A stretch of 31,639 nucleotides of DNA from Desulfitobacterium_A sp035539115. Its GTDB lineage: Bacteria; Bacillota; Desulfitobacteriia; Desulfitobacteriales; Desulfitobacteriaceae. The notes below the pieces were generated by a model that ran no database searches, had not been told where the DNA came from, and saw nothing but the letters and a program-made list of their open reading frames with translations. Every line of letters starts with the position of its first letter. Within the stretch, counting starts at the first letter, position 1. A program made the position numbers and the translations under genes. This document shows, piece after piece, positions 7,746 to 15,364 of the stretch. The stretch is taken from contig NZ_DATLJA010000027.1 in the NCBI RefSeq assembly GCF_035539115.1, forward strand, positions 1 to 31,639, read 5' to 3'.

Positions 7746-9006
7746 AACGCTTTCTGTTTTTCCAGCCTACGACTCCGACCAACGTTAAAACAACGCCGAT
7801 AAGAAGTAACTCATACAAAGGTGTGGACGTTTTCGGAAGCTGACCGCCTGTAACAGTTGATGTAACGACTACTGGTGGAGTAACGACCGTTGGCGTTACA
7901 ACTGGTGGAGTTACAACCGGTGGAGTAACGACTACTGGTGGAAGGATGTCATTTGCAATGTCATCATTAGTAATTGTTACGGTTTTGTTATCGCCGGGGG
8001 CCAAAGTGATCTTGCCACTAGAATCACTATCTCCGCTAACTTTTGCGTTATATCCAGCAAAAGTGCCTTCGCTAACTACATAAGTACCCGCAGGTAAGGT
8101 GTAGGTAGTTCCTGGTGATTCAACACCAGGTGCTGGGCTTCCTGCAAAGTCAATACCTTCAAAAGTTTTTACATACAAGTTAAAATCTGTGGCAACTGCT
8201 GTGCGACCATTATCGTTAATAACATGCTTAATTACATGAAGGATGGCTGGGGCCGGTGAAACAACTGGGGGCGATGTGGGCAAACAAATCCCATTTGTGA
8301 TGGTATTGTTATCTAGCGTGACTGCGCCATTTCGTGCCAACAACTGCCCTTGCACCGTCGCACCGTTATTCGCAGTAATCGATGCCAATGCGAAGATGTG
8401 TCCCACAAAATGAGAGTTTACTCCTAAAGTCGCCGAGCTCCCGACCTGCCAAAAGGTTCGGCAGTACCGAGCTCCATTGATGAGATTGATATTGCTGCCT
8501 GTTGCTGTCTTGAGAGTGGAGGCAGTCTTAAATATGAAGACGCCATCGGGGTCGCCCTTGGCGTCAAGCGTGAGAGTACCCGTTATTTCGAAAGTGCCGC
8601 TGGCTGAATCGTAAGTGCCAGGAGTCAGTGTAGTCCCGCCAAGCTCAGTGGAAATGCGAGTGACAGGCGTTCTTCCGGCGGCGTCGTTATATGCCGTTAC
8701 CAGGTCGTTCTTGGCTGTAACTGCGGTAGGATCAGCTATGTGTACAGCCCCACTCGCCGTTACGCTCGCCTGCCCAGTGAACGCAGTACCTGGAGACAGA
8801 CCCACATCTCCGCCAGCATCTCCGTTGATTATGGTGATTCCAGTATTGGTGATTGTCGAGCCAGCCAAAACCGCAAAGCTGGAGGTTGTCCCGAGGTTTA
8901 CTGTCGGTTGGGCTGCCATACTCACTATTGGTTGGCTTACCATCATAACTCCCAGTAATAGTGTTAATAGTAGGGATACAGATCTCATCTTATTAAGTTT
9001 TCCCAT
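7738..9006 (-). CDS. LPXTG-anchored DUF3494 (ice-binding-like) surface protein
   Basis: A 422-aa secreted protein. A signal peptide (residues 1-32, cut near SMA-A) is followed by a DUF3494 ice-binding-like beta-solenoid domain (about 35-240). Signature pieces are FAVLAGSTITNTG, GDVGLSPGT and GVFIFKTASTL. A Cna/SpaA-like beta-sandwich (about 252-348, ending VTITNDD) follows, then a PPVVT-rich wall-spanning stalk. The sorting signal is LPKTS at 390-394, with a hydrophobic segment and the basic tail KNRKRYE. Ice-binding activity should not be assumed: in non-polar anaerobes this fold may serve adhesion or matrix binding. The ATG at 9006 has AAGGGGG upstream. The adjacent sortase is the likely anchoring enzyme. 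Confidence 0.92.
   Translation of the reverse strand: MGKLNKMRSVSLLLTLLLGVMMVSQPIVSMAAQPTVNLGTTSSFAVLAGSTITNTGITIINGDAGGDVGLSPGTAFTGQASVTASGAVHIADPTAVTAKNDLVTAYNDAAGRTPVTRISTELGGTTLTPGTYDSASGTFEITGTLTLDAKGDPDGVFIFKTASTLKTATGSNINLINGARYCRTFWQVGSSATLGVNSHFVGHIFALASITANNGATVQGQLLARNGAVTLDNNTITNGICLPTSPPVVSPAPAILHVIKHVINDNGRTAVATDFNLYVKTFEGIDFAGSPAPGVESPGTTYTLPAGTYVVSEGTFAGYNAKVSGDSDSSGKITLAPGDNKTVTITNDDIANDILPPVVVTPPVVTPPVVTPTVVTPPVVVTSTVTGGQLPKTSTPLYELLLIGVVLTLVGVVGWKNRKRYE
7861..7943 (-). repeat. In-gene PPVVT repeat
   Basis: Several imperfect 15-18-bp units built on GGTGGAGTAACGAC encode the PPVVT/PTVVT stalk of the surface protein. Such units can vary in number by slippage and so change stalk length. 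Confidence 0.7.
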
Positions 9007-9134
9007 AAATTTACCTATTCCCCCTTTTCAAATTCATCTCTTAATCCCGTTAGTAATTATATGTAACCCGCAACAGACGGCAGCATGCACCTAATCTTCC
9101 ATTTACTAGTCGAAGCTGAACTAAGGTTCTGTCA

Positions 9135-9638
9135 TTACTCAATAACTGGTGGTGCATCAAGGCCTCCCTCAAGATAGTATTTATATTCAGTAACTTCTCG
9201 AACATAATTATCAAGCTCATAAGAATCATTATCCTCCATAAAAGTTATGCAACCTTCAATACCTCTTTGTTTGGACAGCAACATTAGATCAAAAACAACC
9301 TCATCAGGAAATCCTTGTTCAGTCCAATAGTCCCTAAGATAAACTAACTTTCCAATATCTGCTTCAATGTCATCAATTTGAGTACTCTCGATGCCTTCTA
9401 CTTGGTAAATTGCCAAAACCAGCTCATAAGACAAATGCTCTTTCTCACTCAGTTCCCAAATATCGCGCTGTGTGTTTTCTGAAATAGGTATCTTATAAAT
9501 TGGTACTTCATAATCCATAGAAGAACTTCCTTCTGCCTTTTGAACGGAGAGCGAGCAGATCAATAGAAAGATTACAATTGGAATGAGAAATGCATACTGT
9601 ATCGATCTTTTTGCAATAGGCATAATTATCATCAGCAT
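9135..9638 (-). CDS. Secreted protein, transglycosylase-like hint only
   Basis: A 167-aa protein with an uncleaved or cleaved signal sequence (hydrophobic stretch about residues 15-32, possible cut after QKAEG). The mature part is acidic. LSEKEHLSYELVLAIYQVEG resembles the start of lytic transglycosylase domains, where a glutamate follows LVLAI. The rest of that fold is not evident, so I do not call it an enzyme. GGGGGAAGG lies directly before the ATG at 9638, which makes the ATG at 9632 (two codons in) the better-spaced start. It is on the same strand as yggT, 32 bp downstream of it. Confidence 0.65.
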   Translation of the reverse strand: MLMIIMPIAKRSIQYAFLIPIVIFLLICSLSVQKAEGSSSMDYEVPIYKIPISENTQRDIWELSEKEHLSYELVLAIYQVEGIESTQIDDIEADIGKLVYLRDYWTEQGFPDEVVFDLMLLSKQRGIEGCITFMEDNDSYELDNYVREVTEYKYYLEGGLDAPPVIE

Positions 9639-9669
9639 CCTTCCCCCAAGGCCCTTCCAATGTCAAGAG

Positions 9670-10020
9670 TTAGTACACATGGTCCTCATTATGTTTCTTC
9701 AGAATAATAATCAATTTAACAATTCCCCAAGCAATCAGAGCATAAACAAGCATAGCTATAATTGTACTGGGCTCTAAAATTGCTTTTGTCTCAATACCTT
9801 GTGTTTCCGCAGATCTGAAAATAGCGGTAAACGGAACCAGAAACACCTGCGAGATTGAATAAGTAAAAGCTACAAAGCCACTATTTGGATTCGCCCCTAA
9901 AAGCTTAAACACCAAGCGAAAAGCAAGCAAGATCTCAAAGACACCCAGAATATAATAAACTACTCTTCTTGCGGTAAAACTTGATTGGTCGTCGTTCTTA
10001 ATAATGGTATCATCACTCAT
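9670..10020 (-). CDS. YggT family membrane protein
   Basis: A 116-aa protein with a short polar N-terminus and two clusters of hydrophobic helices (about 24-42 and 83-105). It carries the YggT pattern VVYYILGVFEILLAFRLVFKLLGANPNSGF and VFLVPFTAIF. The family is a small integral membrane protein linked in various bacteria to osmotic adaptation or positioning at the division site; the role here is unproven. AGGAGG lies 9 nt upstream of the ATG at 10020. It sits between the Lmo0937-type ORF and the secreted 167-aa protein in a same-strand run. Confidence 0.85.
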   Translation of the reverse strand: MSDDTIIKNDDQSSFTARRVVYYILGVFEILLAFRLVFKLLGANPNSGFVAFTYSISQVFLVPFTAIFRSAETQGIETKAILEPSTIIAMLVYALIAWGIVKLIIILKKHNEDHVY

Positions 10021-10051
10021 TATTTCATTCCTCCTTAAACAATCTAAAATT

Positions 10052-10186
10052 TCAGTTAATTATTCTTATCAAAATTACAATTATAGCAATTACGAGAAGA
10101 ATATGGATAAATCCCCCCATAGTATACGAAGTAACTATCCCAAGAAGCCATAAGACTATGAGAACTATCGCGATTGCACTTAACAT
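10052..10186 (-). CDS. Lmo0937-family mini membrane protein
   Basis: 44 aa, with two hydrophobic helices around the turn SYTMGGFIHILL. The pattern WLLGIVTSYTMGGFIHILLV matches the Lmo0937 family of small membrane proteins, which are common in Firmicutes next to stress genes. The ribosome site is weak (AAAGAATGA). It lies 31 bp upstream of yggT on the same strand. The biochemical function is unknown. Confidence 0.75.
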   Translation of the reverse strand: MLSAIAIVLIVLWLLGIVTSYTMGGFIHILLVIAIIVILIRIIN

Positions 10187-10507
10187 TTAGATCATTCTTT
10201 CTTTATTCAGATTGATCAGCAATTTCTGATTGCTGGACCTTATTTATGCACAGCTTTTACTCTCTCTTTCTTTTCTCCTTGGTTACCAAGTCTAGTAAAT
10301 CATCCAAAAAACATTATGAAAACCTACATTATTTTAATCAAACTTGGTTTTGTTTACTTTTCACCAAATCTGAGATCAGAACACAACATTATTTTTCACG
10401 CTAGTTTAGCTAATTAAAGGTGACAACTCTAGAATTAGCGTGCCACCCTTTAAGGTCTTGATAATTTAATTCTAATGAAACTACATGATCAAATCTATTA
10501 CTGCAAT
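10187..10507. other. Intergenic region, left edge of a repeat
   Basis: About 320 bp without a gene. It holds a short inverted repeat around CAGCAATTTCTGATTGCTG near 10218. From 10389 onward it carries the 3' flank of the duplicated antitoxin unit. Nothing else is supportable. Confidence 0.4.
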
Positions 10508-10789
10508 TTATTTTATTTCATTTCCTAAATGGTCAAAGGAATAACTTTTCTTATTTTCTTCCTTTGGTAAAGACTCAGTAAACTTTGCAATATCTTCACC
10601 CTCAAGACTTTCAAGATACTCTATAAACACTGAAAGCCTTTCATATTCAGTAATAGAAAATAATACTGCATCCGGTTGATTATTTTTTAAAACAAATATC
10701 TTCCCGAAACTTTCTGCCTTTTCCCTGCAAGCTTTATAGTTCTTTATCATTTCAGAGTTTGAGACAATTGCTTTAGTAAAAATATTCAT
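10508..10789 (-). CDS. Phd/YefM-type antitoxin-like protein, copy 1
   Basis: A 93-aa protein. The N-terminal 65 residues follow the Phd/YefM pattern: a short strand, ISNSEMIKN-type helix, KIFVLKNNQPDAVLFSITEYERL and a helix. An acidic toxin-binding-like tail follows. Such proteins bind DNA as dimers and neutralise a partner toxin. No toxin ORF is found on either side, so it is an orphan, perhaps acting only as a regulator. AGGGGGT lies 8 nt before the ATG at 10789. It is about 85% identical to the 14379-14660 protein. Confidence 0.85.
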   Translation of the reverse strand: MNIFTKAIVSNSEMIKNYKACREKAESFGKIFVLKNNQPDAVLFSITEYERLSVFIEYLESLEGEDIAKFTESLPKEENKKSYSFDHLGNEIK

Positions 10790-10827
10790 TTGAATTACCC
10801 CCTGACCTTTTTCTTTAGTATAAATAC

Positions 10828-10856
10828 ATCTTATATCTGAATCAACAATTTGTCAA
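10828..10856 (-). promoter_or_regulatory. Promoter of antitoxin copy 1
   Basis: Minus-strand TTGACA (10851-10856) and TAAGAT (10828-10833) are separated by 17 bp. The same boxes and spacing recur in copy 2. Only the core AATTTGTCAACAAAT of the copy 2 palindrome is kept here. Confidence 0.65.
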
Positions 10857-11350
10857 CAAATAAGCCTAATAATTATTCTAATTAATTTATCGATAATTAT
10901 TATAACAAATTTCTTAATAATTGTTAGAATATCCTATTCACATCTTACAGACATTATTTATCCGCTATATTCACAACCGCTGATACTAAGGTTTAACGTT
11001 TTCCATCCTTGGCCAGCACATAAGCGCACTAGGGCGCCCACCTTCACTCTGGCTTGCATTAAATGTTCTTTTTTGCCCACAAAAAACGGGATGGTTACAG
11101 ATTGCTTTTCTGCGACCATCCCGTTAGATTTATATCTTATCAGACTTCCCCTAGATGTTGATGTTATTCTAGGCGGACCTTAATTCTTCTGCACTGAGGC
11201 ACCAGCGTTCACAATAAATGCGCTGGTGCTATTATTTATTGAACTCGTAATGAGCAGGTTCCTTAGTTCAATTCTGAGATGGCGCACTGGCCTTGTCCTT
11301 ACGTCTATAAATCCGAGTTCGCTCTAATGTGTAGCTGCTCACTTATATAC
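10857..11350. other. Non-coding region with two hairpins
   Basis: About 490 bp of AT-rich spacer between the antitoxin copy 1 promoter and the end of the glycosyltransferase gene. It contains the terminator at 11085-11125 and a 9-bp hairpin (GCACCAGCG/CGCTGGTGC, 11199-11229). No ORF with a ribosome site was found. Confidence 0.4.
11085..11125 (-). terminator. Rho-independent terminator, minus strand
   Basis: A perfect 11-bp stem (AACGGGATGGT with ACCATCCCGTT) is followed on the minus strand by a T6 run (CCCGTTTTTTGTGG). It is about 225 bp beyond the end of the glycosyltransferase gene, which it probably terminates. Confidence 0.7.
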
Positions 11351-12598
11351 TCACTGATGTTGCGCAAAGTGATCCATTATTTTTGCCCAAATACGTTGTG
11401 TTTCAAGAAATTCATGATAATGCTTTTTGACATTTTTATGGTATTTCTCCAATTCAGCTAAAACATTAATAAACTCCGGCTGTCCAAAATAAGCGCAGAC
11501 TTTAGGCAATGTCTCGTTAAGCTGTTCCCGCATCTCTGCAATCTTTTCCTCATAACAATCCGGCTGTGTGATATAGAGCAGTAATGGCTTATAACGAATC
11601 CACCCTATACATGCTTTGTAAAAGCGAGTGGTAATCTGTTCGGTATCAGCTTTGATGAACTTCAATCGGAGTGGGAGAACACCTTCTAAAAGGTCATTAT
11701 AGGTAGAAAACCCATCATGAAATGTGTAGCATGGCACGCGCGAAACTTTTCGTTCGCTTAGGCAGGTACTTAAAAAAGTATCCTCGCCTCTAGCTCCCGG
11801 TGGATTGTAAAACGGAAAAATACGGCGAGAATCGGTAAGGTTAATACATAGATTAGCGCCTGAGATGAATTTGGCATGGTTTATTTCCTGCACCTCTAGA
11901 GCATCGTCGCTAGTCAATATCTTTGTATCAGCATATGTTACCCCGCCGTTTTTCATAACGGTTTTCAATGTATCCCATTTAATGATATCATTGCTGATTG
12001 CCTCAATAAAAGAACGAAAATCCGCTTCGGTCATAGTGTCATTAAATTCCATATAGGGAATAGGCGATATATAGCCACAGTGATTTCCGTGGGTGATGTC
12101 CGCTTGAGTGATATATTTAAGATGGTTCGTCAGAACATCCTGCCCTCCCCAAATTGCAGTAGTGCGCGTCTTGGTCACTGCCATCGGGTATTCGTCGTCG
12201 TCCAGAAAAAGCAGATAATCCATATTGTGCTTTATCGCGTTATATAACACAGCGTTACGTTTGCCTGCATACCCCCTGCCAAAAACCAAGCGTTCTTCAT
12301 TAATATTGATGACGTTTTCTCGAACTAAATAGTCAATTTCTTCTTTTCTATCGTTGCTTCCAATAAATTTGATGCTATCAATCTGCTTTACTAGTTCTGG
12401 GTGTATGTTGGTGTAATCCTTTATTTTGGTTTTATTATAAATAAGATCATAGGCTACAAAAAGATTTAAACTGATGCTTTTGTTTTCTACCAAACCGGAT
12501 TCCTTCCAGGTGTGTATATAGGTTCTCAGCACCTTTTGAAAACTCTTTCTCCCAGTCGCAAAACCAATTCCAACTTTAATATTGTTGTCCTCCTGCAT
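11351..12598 (-). CDS. GT-A type glycosyltransferase-like protein
   Basis: A 415-aa cytoplasmic protein. It has a Rossmann-like start (IKVGIGFATGRKSF), then GRGYAGKRNAVLYNA at about 107-121 and the strand-loop LLFLDDDEYP. D133-D135 form a DxD-type motif that would hold the metal and nucleotide sugar in GT-A enzymes. The ARGEDTFLS segment (about 272-280) resembles the downstream ED of such enzymes, where a catalytic base often sits. Donor and acceptor are unknown. AGGGTGA lies 5 nt before the ATG at 12598. It is a single-gene unit next to the sortase remnant, so envelope or exopolysaccharide decoration is a reasonable guess but no more. Confidence 0.75.
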   Translation of the reverse strand: MQEDNNIKVGIGFATGRKSFQKVLRTYIHTWKESGLVENKSISLNLFVAYDLIYNKTKIKDYTNIHPELVKQIDSIKFIGSNDRKEEIDYLVRENVININEERLVFGRGYAGKRNAVLYNAIKHNMDYLLFLDDDEYPMAVTKTRTTAIWGGQDVLTNHLKYITQADITHGNHCGYISPIPYMEFNDTMTEADFRSFIEAISNDIIKWDTLKTVMKNGGVTYADTKILTSDDALEVQEINHAKFISGANLCINLTDSRRIFPFYNPPGARGEDTFLSTCLSERKVSRVPCYTFHDGFSTYNDLLEGVLPLRLKFIKADTEQITTRFYKACIGWIRYKPLLLYITQPDCYEEKIAEMREQLNETLPKVCAYFGQPEFINVLAELEKYHKNVKKHYHEFLETQRIWAKIMDHFAQHQ

Positions 12599-12646
12599 TT
12601 AATCACCCTTTTTGTTAACTTTATAAATAATTGTTGATTCAATGGT

Positions 12647-12804
12647 TTATTTACTTTTTACAAAAACTGCGGAGATGATATATTGGTCCGGAGAATAGCC
12701 AGGAGTATAGAAGGGGTGCAAGTGGTCATCGTTAGGACGGCATGGTCGGTAGGTACAATCACTGTTTTGTCGTCTTCATGGACGATTCACGTGCCATTCA
12801 CCTC
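12647..12804 (-). pseudogene. Dead fragment of a second sortase gene
   Basis: About 158 bp match the last quarter of the sortase gene at 7113-7745. The frame reads EVNGT, a TGA, then IVHEDDKTVIVPTDHAVLTMTTC, then a one-base deletion right after the catalytic cysteine codon, and YIISAVFVKSK before a stop. The TGA replaces the CGC arginine codon of the intact gene. One nonsense change plus one frameshift make it certain that it is inactive. No 5' portion is present. Confidence 0.88.
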
Positions 12805-12896
12805 TGCTAAACACCATGTCTTCTTCCTGTTCGTTGAAACCCTTTGAGCCTTGCATCTGGAAGGAAATGAAACTAAGGTATTCTTCGTTTGACTTC

Positions 12897-13109
12897 TTAT
12901 GATCTTGCTTTCGAATAATGACTAGCTTGCTCTTCCAAGTGAGCATCCATTACGGCTTTTAAATCATTATCTGTCTTCGTACAAATTCTCTTTACCCGGT
13001 ACTGCTCCCCCATGAACACACCACTAGTATCAACACTAGCATGTACAATTTCATCGGTGCTAATGTTCAAATTAGTATCTAGGCTAGTTTCCATGATAGC
13101 TTTAGCCAT
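12897..13109 (-). CDS. Hypothetical 70-aa protein
   Basis: A small soluble protein (MAKAIMETSLDTNLNISTDE...). It has an excellent ribosome site, AAAGGAGG, 9 nt before the ATG at 13109. I do not recognise the family. Its start overlaps the stop of the reading frame 13102-13260 (ATGGCTAA), so it once belonged to a coupled minus-strand operon with the genes up to 13848. Confidence 0.6.
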   Translation of the reverse strand: MAKAIMETSLDTNLNISTDEIVHASVDTSGVFMGEQYRVKRICTKTDNDLKAVMDAHLEEQASHYSKARS

Positions 13110-13260
13110 TGAATAATGCCTCCTTTAGAAATTGAGTATACTCAGGGAATTTTTTTGCATCTGTTACAACATTAGACTGTGCTTGAAGGAAATAATTAAC
13201 TCTTTGCACATTATTAAAGATTACTTTTTCAACGAATTTATCTGAAACTACGGAGGTTAA
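13102..13260 (-). pseudogene. Frame remnant without a start
   Basis: About 50 codons read VVSDKFVEKVIFNNVQRV and end KEALFNG, with a coding-like amphipathic composition. The frame has no usable start codon or ribosome site and begins where the secreted-protein pseudogene stops. It may be the C-terminal part of the same broken protein, shifted by one frame, or of a deleted neighbour. The family is not recognised. Confidence 0.4.
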
Positions 13261-13558
13261 CTCCCAGTGATTGTAAACTTCTTTTCTCCAGCAGAACCAT
13301 CACCTGACCAAGAATCAACTTTGACCCAGGTCTTTTCTGCTGGTGCTTCTTATGGTGCTTCCACCACTGGAGCTGGATCGGGAGTTGGAGTTGCAAGAAC
13401 TACAGTTGGGGTTGGGGCTGCCGTTGTCATTGGTGCCGTTGCGACTGATGCTGGTACTGGTGATTTAGGCAATGAACCTATACCTATGAGTAATACTACC
13501 GATAACACGATAAAAATGATTGATGACTTTGTGTCACTTATGATTTCTTTCCTCTCAT
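13257..13558 (-). pseudogene. Broken secreted protein gene
   Basis: An ATG at 13558 overlaps the stop of the upstream gene (ATGA). It opens MRGKKS and then hits a TAA. One base of frameshift restores SDTKSSIIFIVLSVVLLIG, a clear signal or anchor helix, followed by a Pro/Ala/Thr linker. A TAA at 13350-13352 then interrupts it, and after this EAPAEKTWVKVDSWSGDGS and KKFTITGS continue in frame to a TAA at 13257. The last piece resembles extracellular beta-domains of secreted Firmicute proteins. A 100-codon plus-strand frame over the same DNA (13267-13569) is only the shadow of this gene. Confidence 0.65.
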
Positions 13559-13848
13559 TCTTTTGTTAACTTTATAAATGATTGCCACTGTTCAAGTGCT
13601 CCACCTTTAATTGTTATTCTTTCGGCCCACTCCTCTTTGGTGCAAGTTTTAATGTCAATATCAAATGCCACCTTGAAGAACTTAACAACCGACTCCTCTA
13701 GCAGATTCCTTGGATCACAACCTAAATATTTGACTGTTGCAAACAGTGCCTTTACTCCTGGATTGCCGACTGGAAGCATGAAATTTACTAAATCCTTACC
13801 CTCAACAGTAACTGGTATATATTGACGTGGCTCATTGTTCTTTTCCAT
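13555..13848 (-). CDS. Hypothetical 97-aa protein
   Basis: A soluble protein beginning MEKNNEPRQYIPVTVEGKD. AGGAGG lies 9 nt upstream of the ATG at 13848; the frame is open further upstream to 13944, but that extension lacks a ribosome site. The C-terminal half is helical (NLLEESVVKFFKVAFDIDI). The family is not recognised. It is first in a former coupled operon with the broken secreted protein (4-bp ATGA overlap). Confidence 0.6.
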   Translation of the reverse strand: MEKNNEPRQYIPVTVEGKDLVNFMLPVGNPGVKALFATVKYLGCDPRNLLEESVVKFFKVAFDIDIKTCTKEEWAERITIKGGALEQWQSFIKLTKE

Positions 13849-14093
13849 TAGGATATTCCTCCTATCATTAAAATCCTTGAGAAGGATCCTTACAGCAGGG
13901 GCCGCTGTTTCTGATCTAGTGAAGCCCAACGAACACCTTACCACCCTTCTTCTTACTAGTAATACTTGCCAGTAAATGCTCTTTACCCATGAACCTCTAT
14001 ATGAATATATATAAAATGACCGTTGATAGGTGAAACGACCTTCGGTCTATTTTTTTGTCCTTTTTAAGGGTTTTCAGCTGTTTTTTATAGTTT

Positions 14094-14231
14094 TTAAAAC
14101 TGTGTAACTTTGGGACCTGTTAAGAAGATTGAAGCCAGCAAAACAGACATATCTGTGCCAAGTTCAGCAATGATTCTGGCTGCAGCGGTAACGCCGATGA
14201 AAGATCCTACTACACCTACGAATAGCCTCAT
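14094..14231 (-). CDS. Possible 45-aa membrane peptide
   Basis: It starts MRLFVGVVGSFIGVTAAARI and has two hydrophobic stretches. The best ribosome site (AGGAGGAAT) lies 18 nt upstream of this ATG and instead fits another ATG (14245) in a different frame that runs only 27 codons. Either a frameshift has separated start and body, or the peptide is not made. Confidence 0.35.
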   Translation of the reverse strand: MRLFVGVVGSFIGVTAAARIIAELGTDMSVLLASIFLTGPKVTQF

Positions 14232-14258
14232 TCTTAACTAATCTCATATTCCTCCTAC

Positions 14259-14731
14259 TTATTTTTCACGCTGGTTTATATAACTAAAGGGTGGTAACTC
14301 TAAACTGAGCGTTCCACTCTAAAGGCCTTGATAATTAATTCGAATCTAAACTATACGATCGTATCTATTGCTACGATTTTATTTTATATCATTTTTTAAA
14401 TGGTCAAGGGAGTATATTTTTCTATTTCCTTCCTTTGGTAAAGACTCAATAAACTTTGCAATATCTAATCCCTCAAGACTTTCCAGATACTCGATAAACA
14501 CTGAAAGCCTTTCATATTCAGTAACAGAAAATAATACTGCATCCGGTTGATTATTTTTTAAAACAAATATCTTCCCGAAATCTTCTGCCTTTTCCCTGCA
14601 AGCTTTATAGTTCTTGATCATTTCAGAGTTTGAGATGATTGCTTTTGTTGAAATATTCATTAGAATTATCCCTATCCTTCTTCTTTAATATAAATATATC
14701 TTACAATAATGATAATAATTTGTCAACAAAT
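14259..14731 (-). repeat. Diverged direct repeat, copy 2 (antitoxin unit)
   Basis: Same-orientation partner of 10389-10860, 3.9 kb away, covering the gene, the promoter and the 3' flank. The coding part is best conserved, which suggests selection after duplication. Confidence 0.8.
14379..14660 (-). CDS. Phd/YefM-type antitoxin-like protein, copy 2
   Basis: 93 aa, collinear with the 10508-10789 protein. Differences are mostly conservative or confined to the C-terminal tail (for example SLEGLDIAKFIESLPKEG against SLEGEDIAKFTESLPKEE). The DNA-binding N-terminus is nearly unchanged, so both may bind the same operator; the tail differences could reflect different partners. No toxin gene is adjacent. 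A perfect inverted repeat spans its promoter. Confidence 0.85.
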   Translation of the reverse strand: MNISTKAIISNSEMIKNYKACREKAEDFGKIFVLKNNQPDAVLFSVTEYERLSVFIEYLESLEGLDIAKFIESLPKEGNRKIYSLDHLKNDIK

Positions 14732-14746
14732 TATTATCATTATTGT
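14698..14746 (-). promoter_or_regulatory. Promoter embedded in a perfect palindrome
   Basis: TTGACA (14721-14726) and TAAGAT (14698-14703) are 17 bp apart on the minus strand. A 20-bp arm (14703-14722) and its exact complement (14727-14746), with a TCAA loop, cover the spacer and the -35 box. The position is that expected for an autoregulatory operator of a Phd-type protein. Confidence 0.65.
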
Positions 14747-14833
14747 TATAACATCTTATTGACAACATGCCTGTCAAGGTAATCCTTTCAACCCCGACCG
14801 GCTAACATGAAGACACGCTTTACTTATATTACT

Positions 14834-15098
14834 TTAAGCTGTCGATGCTTTTCTGAATTTGTTTATCTCAGCAGCAAAGCGGTATATTTCTGCAATGCAT
14901 TGCAGTCACGTAATTATTACTACTCTTAAACTTTTGAGGCTGCGTACTTTTCAGCAGCGCTACAAAGATAGTAGGCCAAGCCAAGCTGATATCAAAGGCA
15001 TATTTGTCCTTAAGGTACATGTTCTGTTCCTCAAGCACGTTCGTCCATTCCTCTTTGTTCAATCCTTTAAACACGGCTGATTTATCCATAAGTTGCAC
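14834..15098 (-). pseudogene. Frameshifted ORF of unknown family
   Basis: MDKSAVFKGLNKEEWTNVLEE opens a coding-like frame. Near 14897 a one-base shift is needed to pass from YVTAM into IAEIYRFAAEINKFRKASTA before a TAA. There is no ribosome site upstream. I cannot name the family; an effector or regulator domain fragment is possible. Confidence 0.35.
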
Positions 15099-15153
15099 TT
15101 ATTGTGCCTACAGACTGTCGGACCCGAGATCTCCTAGCTATGTGACGAAACAG

Positions 15154-15184
15154 AAAATGGCCTTGAATCGCTCAAGGTCATTTT
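15154..15184. terminator. Bidirectional hairpin
   Basis: A 13-bp stem (AAAATGGCCTTGA with TCAAGGTCATTTT, one wobble pair) encloses a 5-nt loop, with T-rich tracts on both sides. It probably terminates the minus-strand Uma2 transcript. Confidence 0.6.
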
Positions 15185-15364
15185 CTGAAAATTGTTGGAT
15201 CTGTGTTTGTCGGTCTTTACCGGAATATCACCGGGTTTCTTACCGTTTAAAACCTCTACTGCCATATCTGCGGTTTCCTTTCCAAGATCAGTATAGCTAA
15301 TTCCGTTGGTTGCCAGCCCACCATCCCTGACTAAAAAATCTGCGGTAACATAGACAGGTAAGGC
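15185..15364 (-). pseudogene. C-terminal remnant of an ABC substrate-binding protein
   Basis: Read on the minus strand it gives LPVYVTADFLVRDGGLATN, then ISYTDLGKETADMAVEVL and KKPGDIPV. This is the C-terminal signature of TrpX/DUF534-type ABC transporter substrate-binding lipoproteins. About 60 codons remain and the first 250 or so residues are absent. The frame is continuous with the Uma2 gene across its TGA, which suggests that a deletion fused the two loci. Confidence 0.75.

Larger units (their letters stand above)
10389..10860 (-). repeat. Diverged direct repeat, copy 1 (antitoxin unit)
   Basis: This 470-bp unit holds a Phd-like gene, its promoter and its 3' flank. It matches 14259-14731 in the same orientation. 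Both copies begin at TTATTTTTCACGCT and end at the TTGACA box. They differ mainly in the non-coding 3' flank. Confidence 0.8.

Noticed and set aside
8615..9094. 159-codon plus-strand frame
   Set aside because: Antisense shadow of the DUF3494 domain and signal peptide of the surface protein, with no ribosome site.
13267..13569. 100-codon plus-strand frame rich in Gly/Ala/Thr/Val
   Set aside because: It is the complement of the Pro/Ala/Thr linker of the minus-strand secreted-protein pseudogene, whose signal helix and coupled start make that strand the real one.
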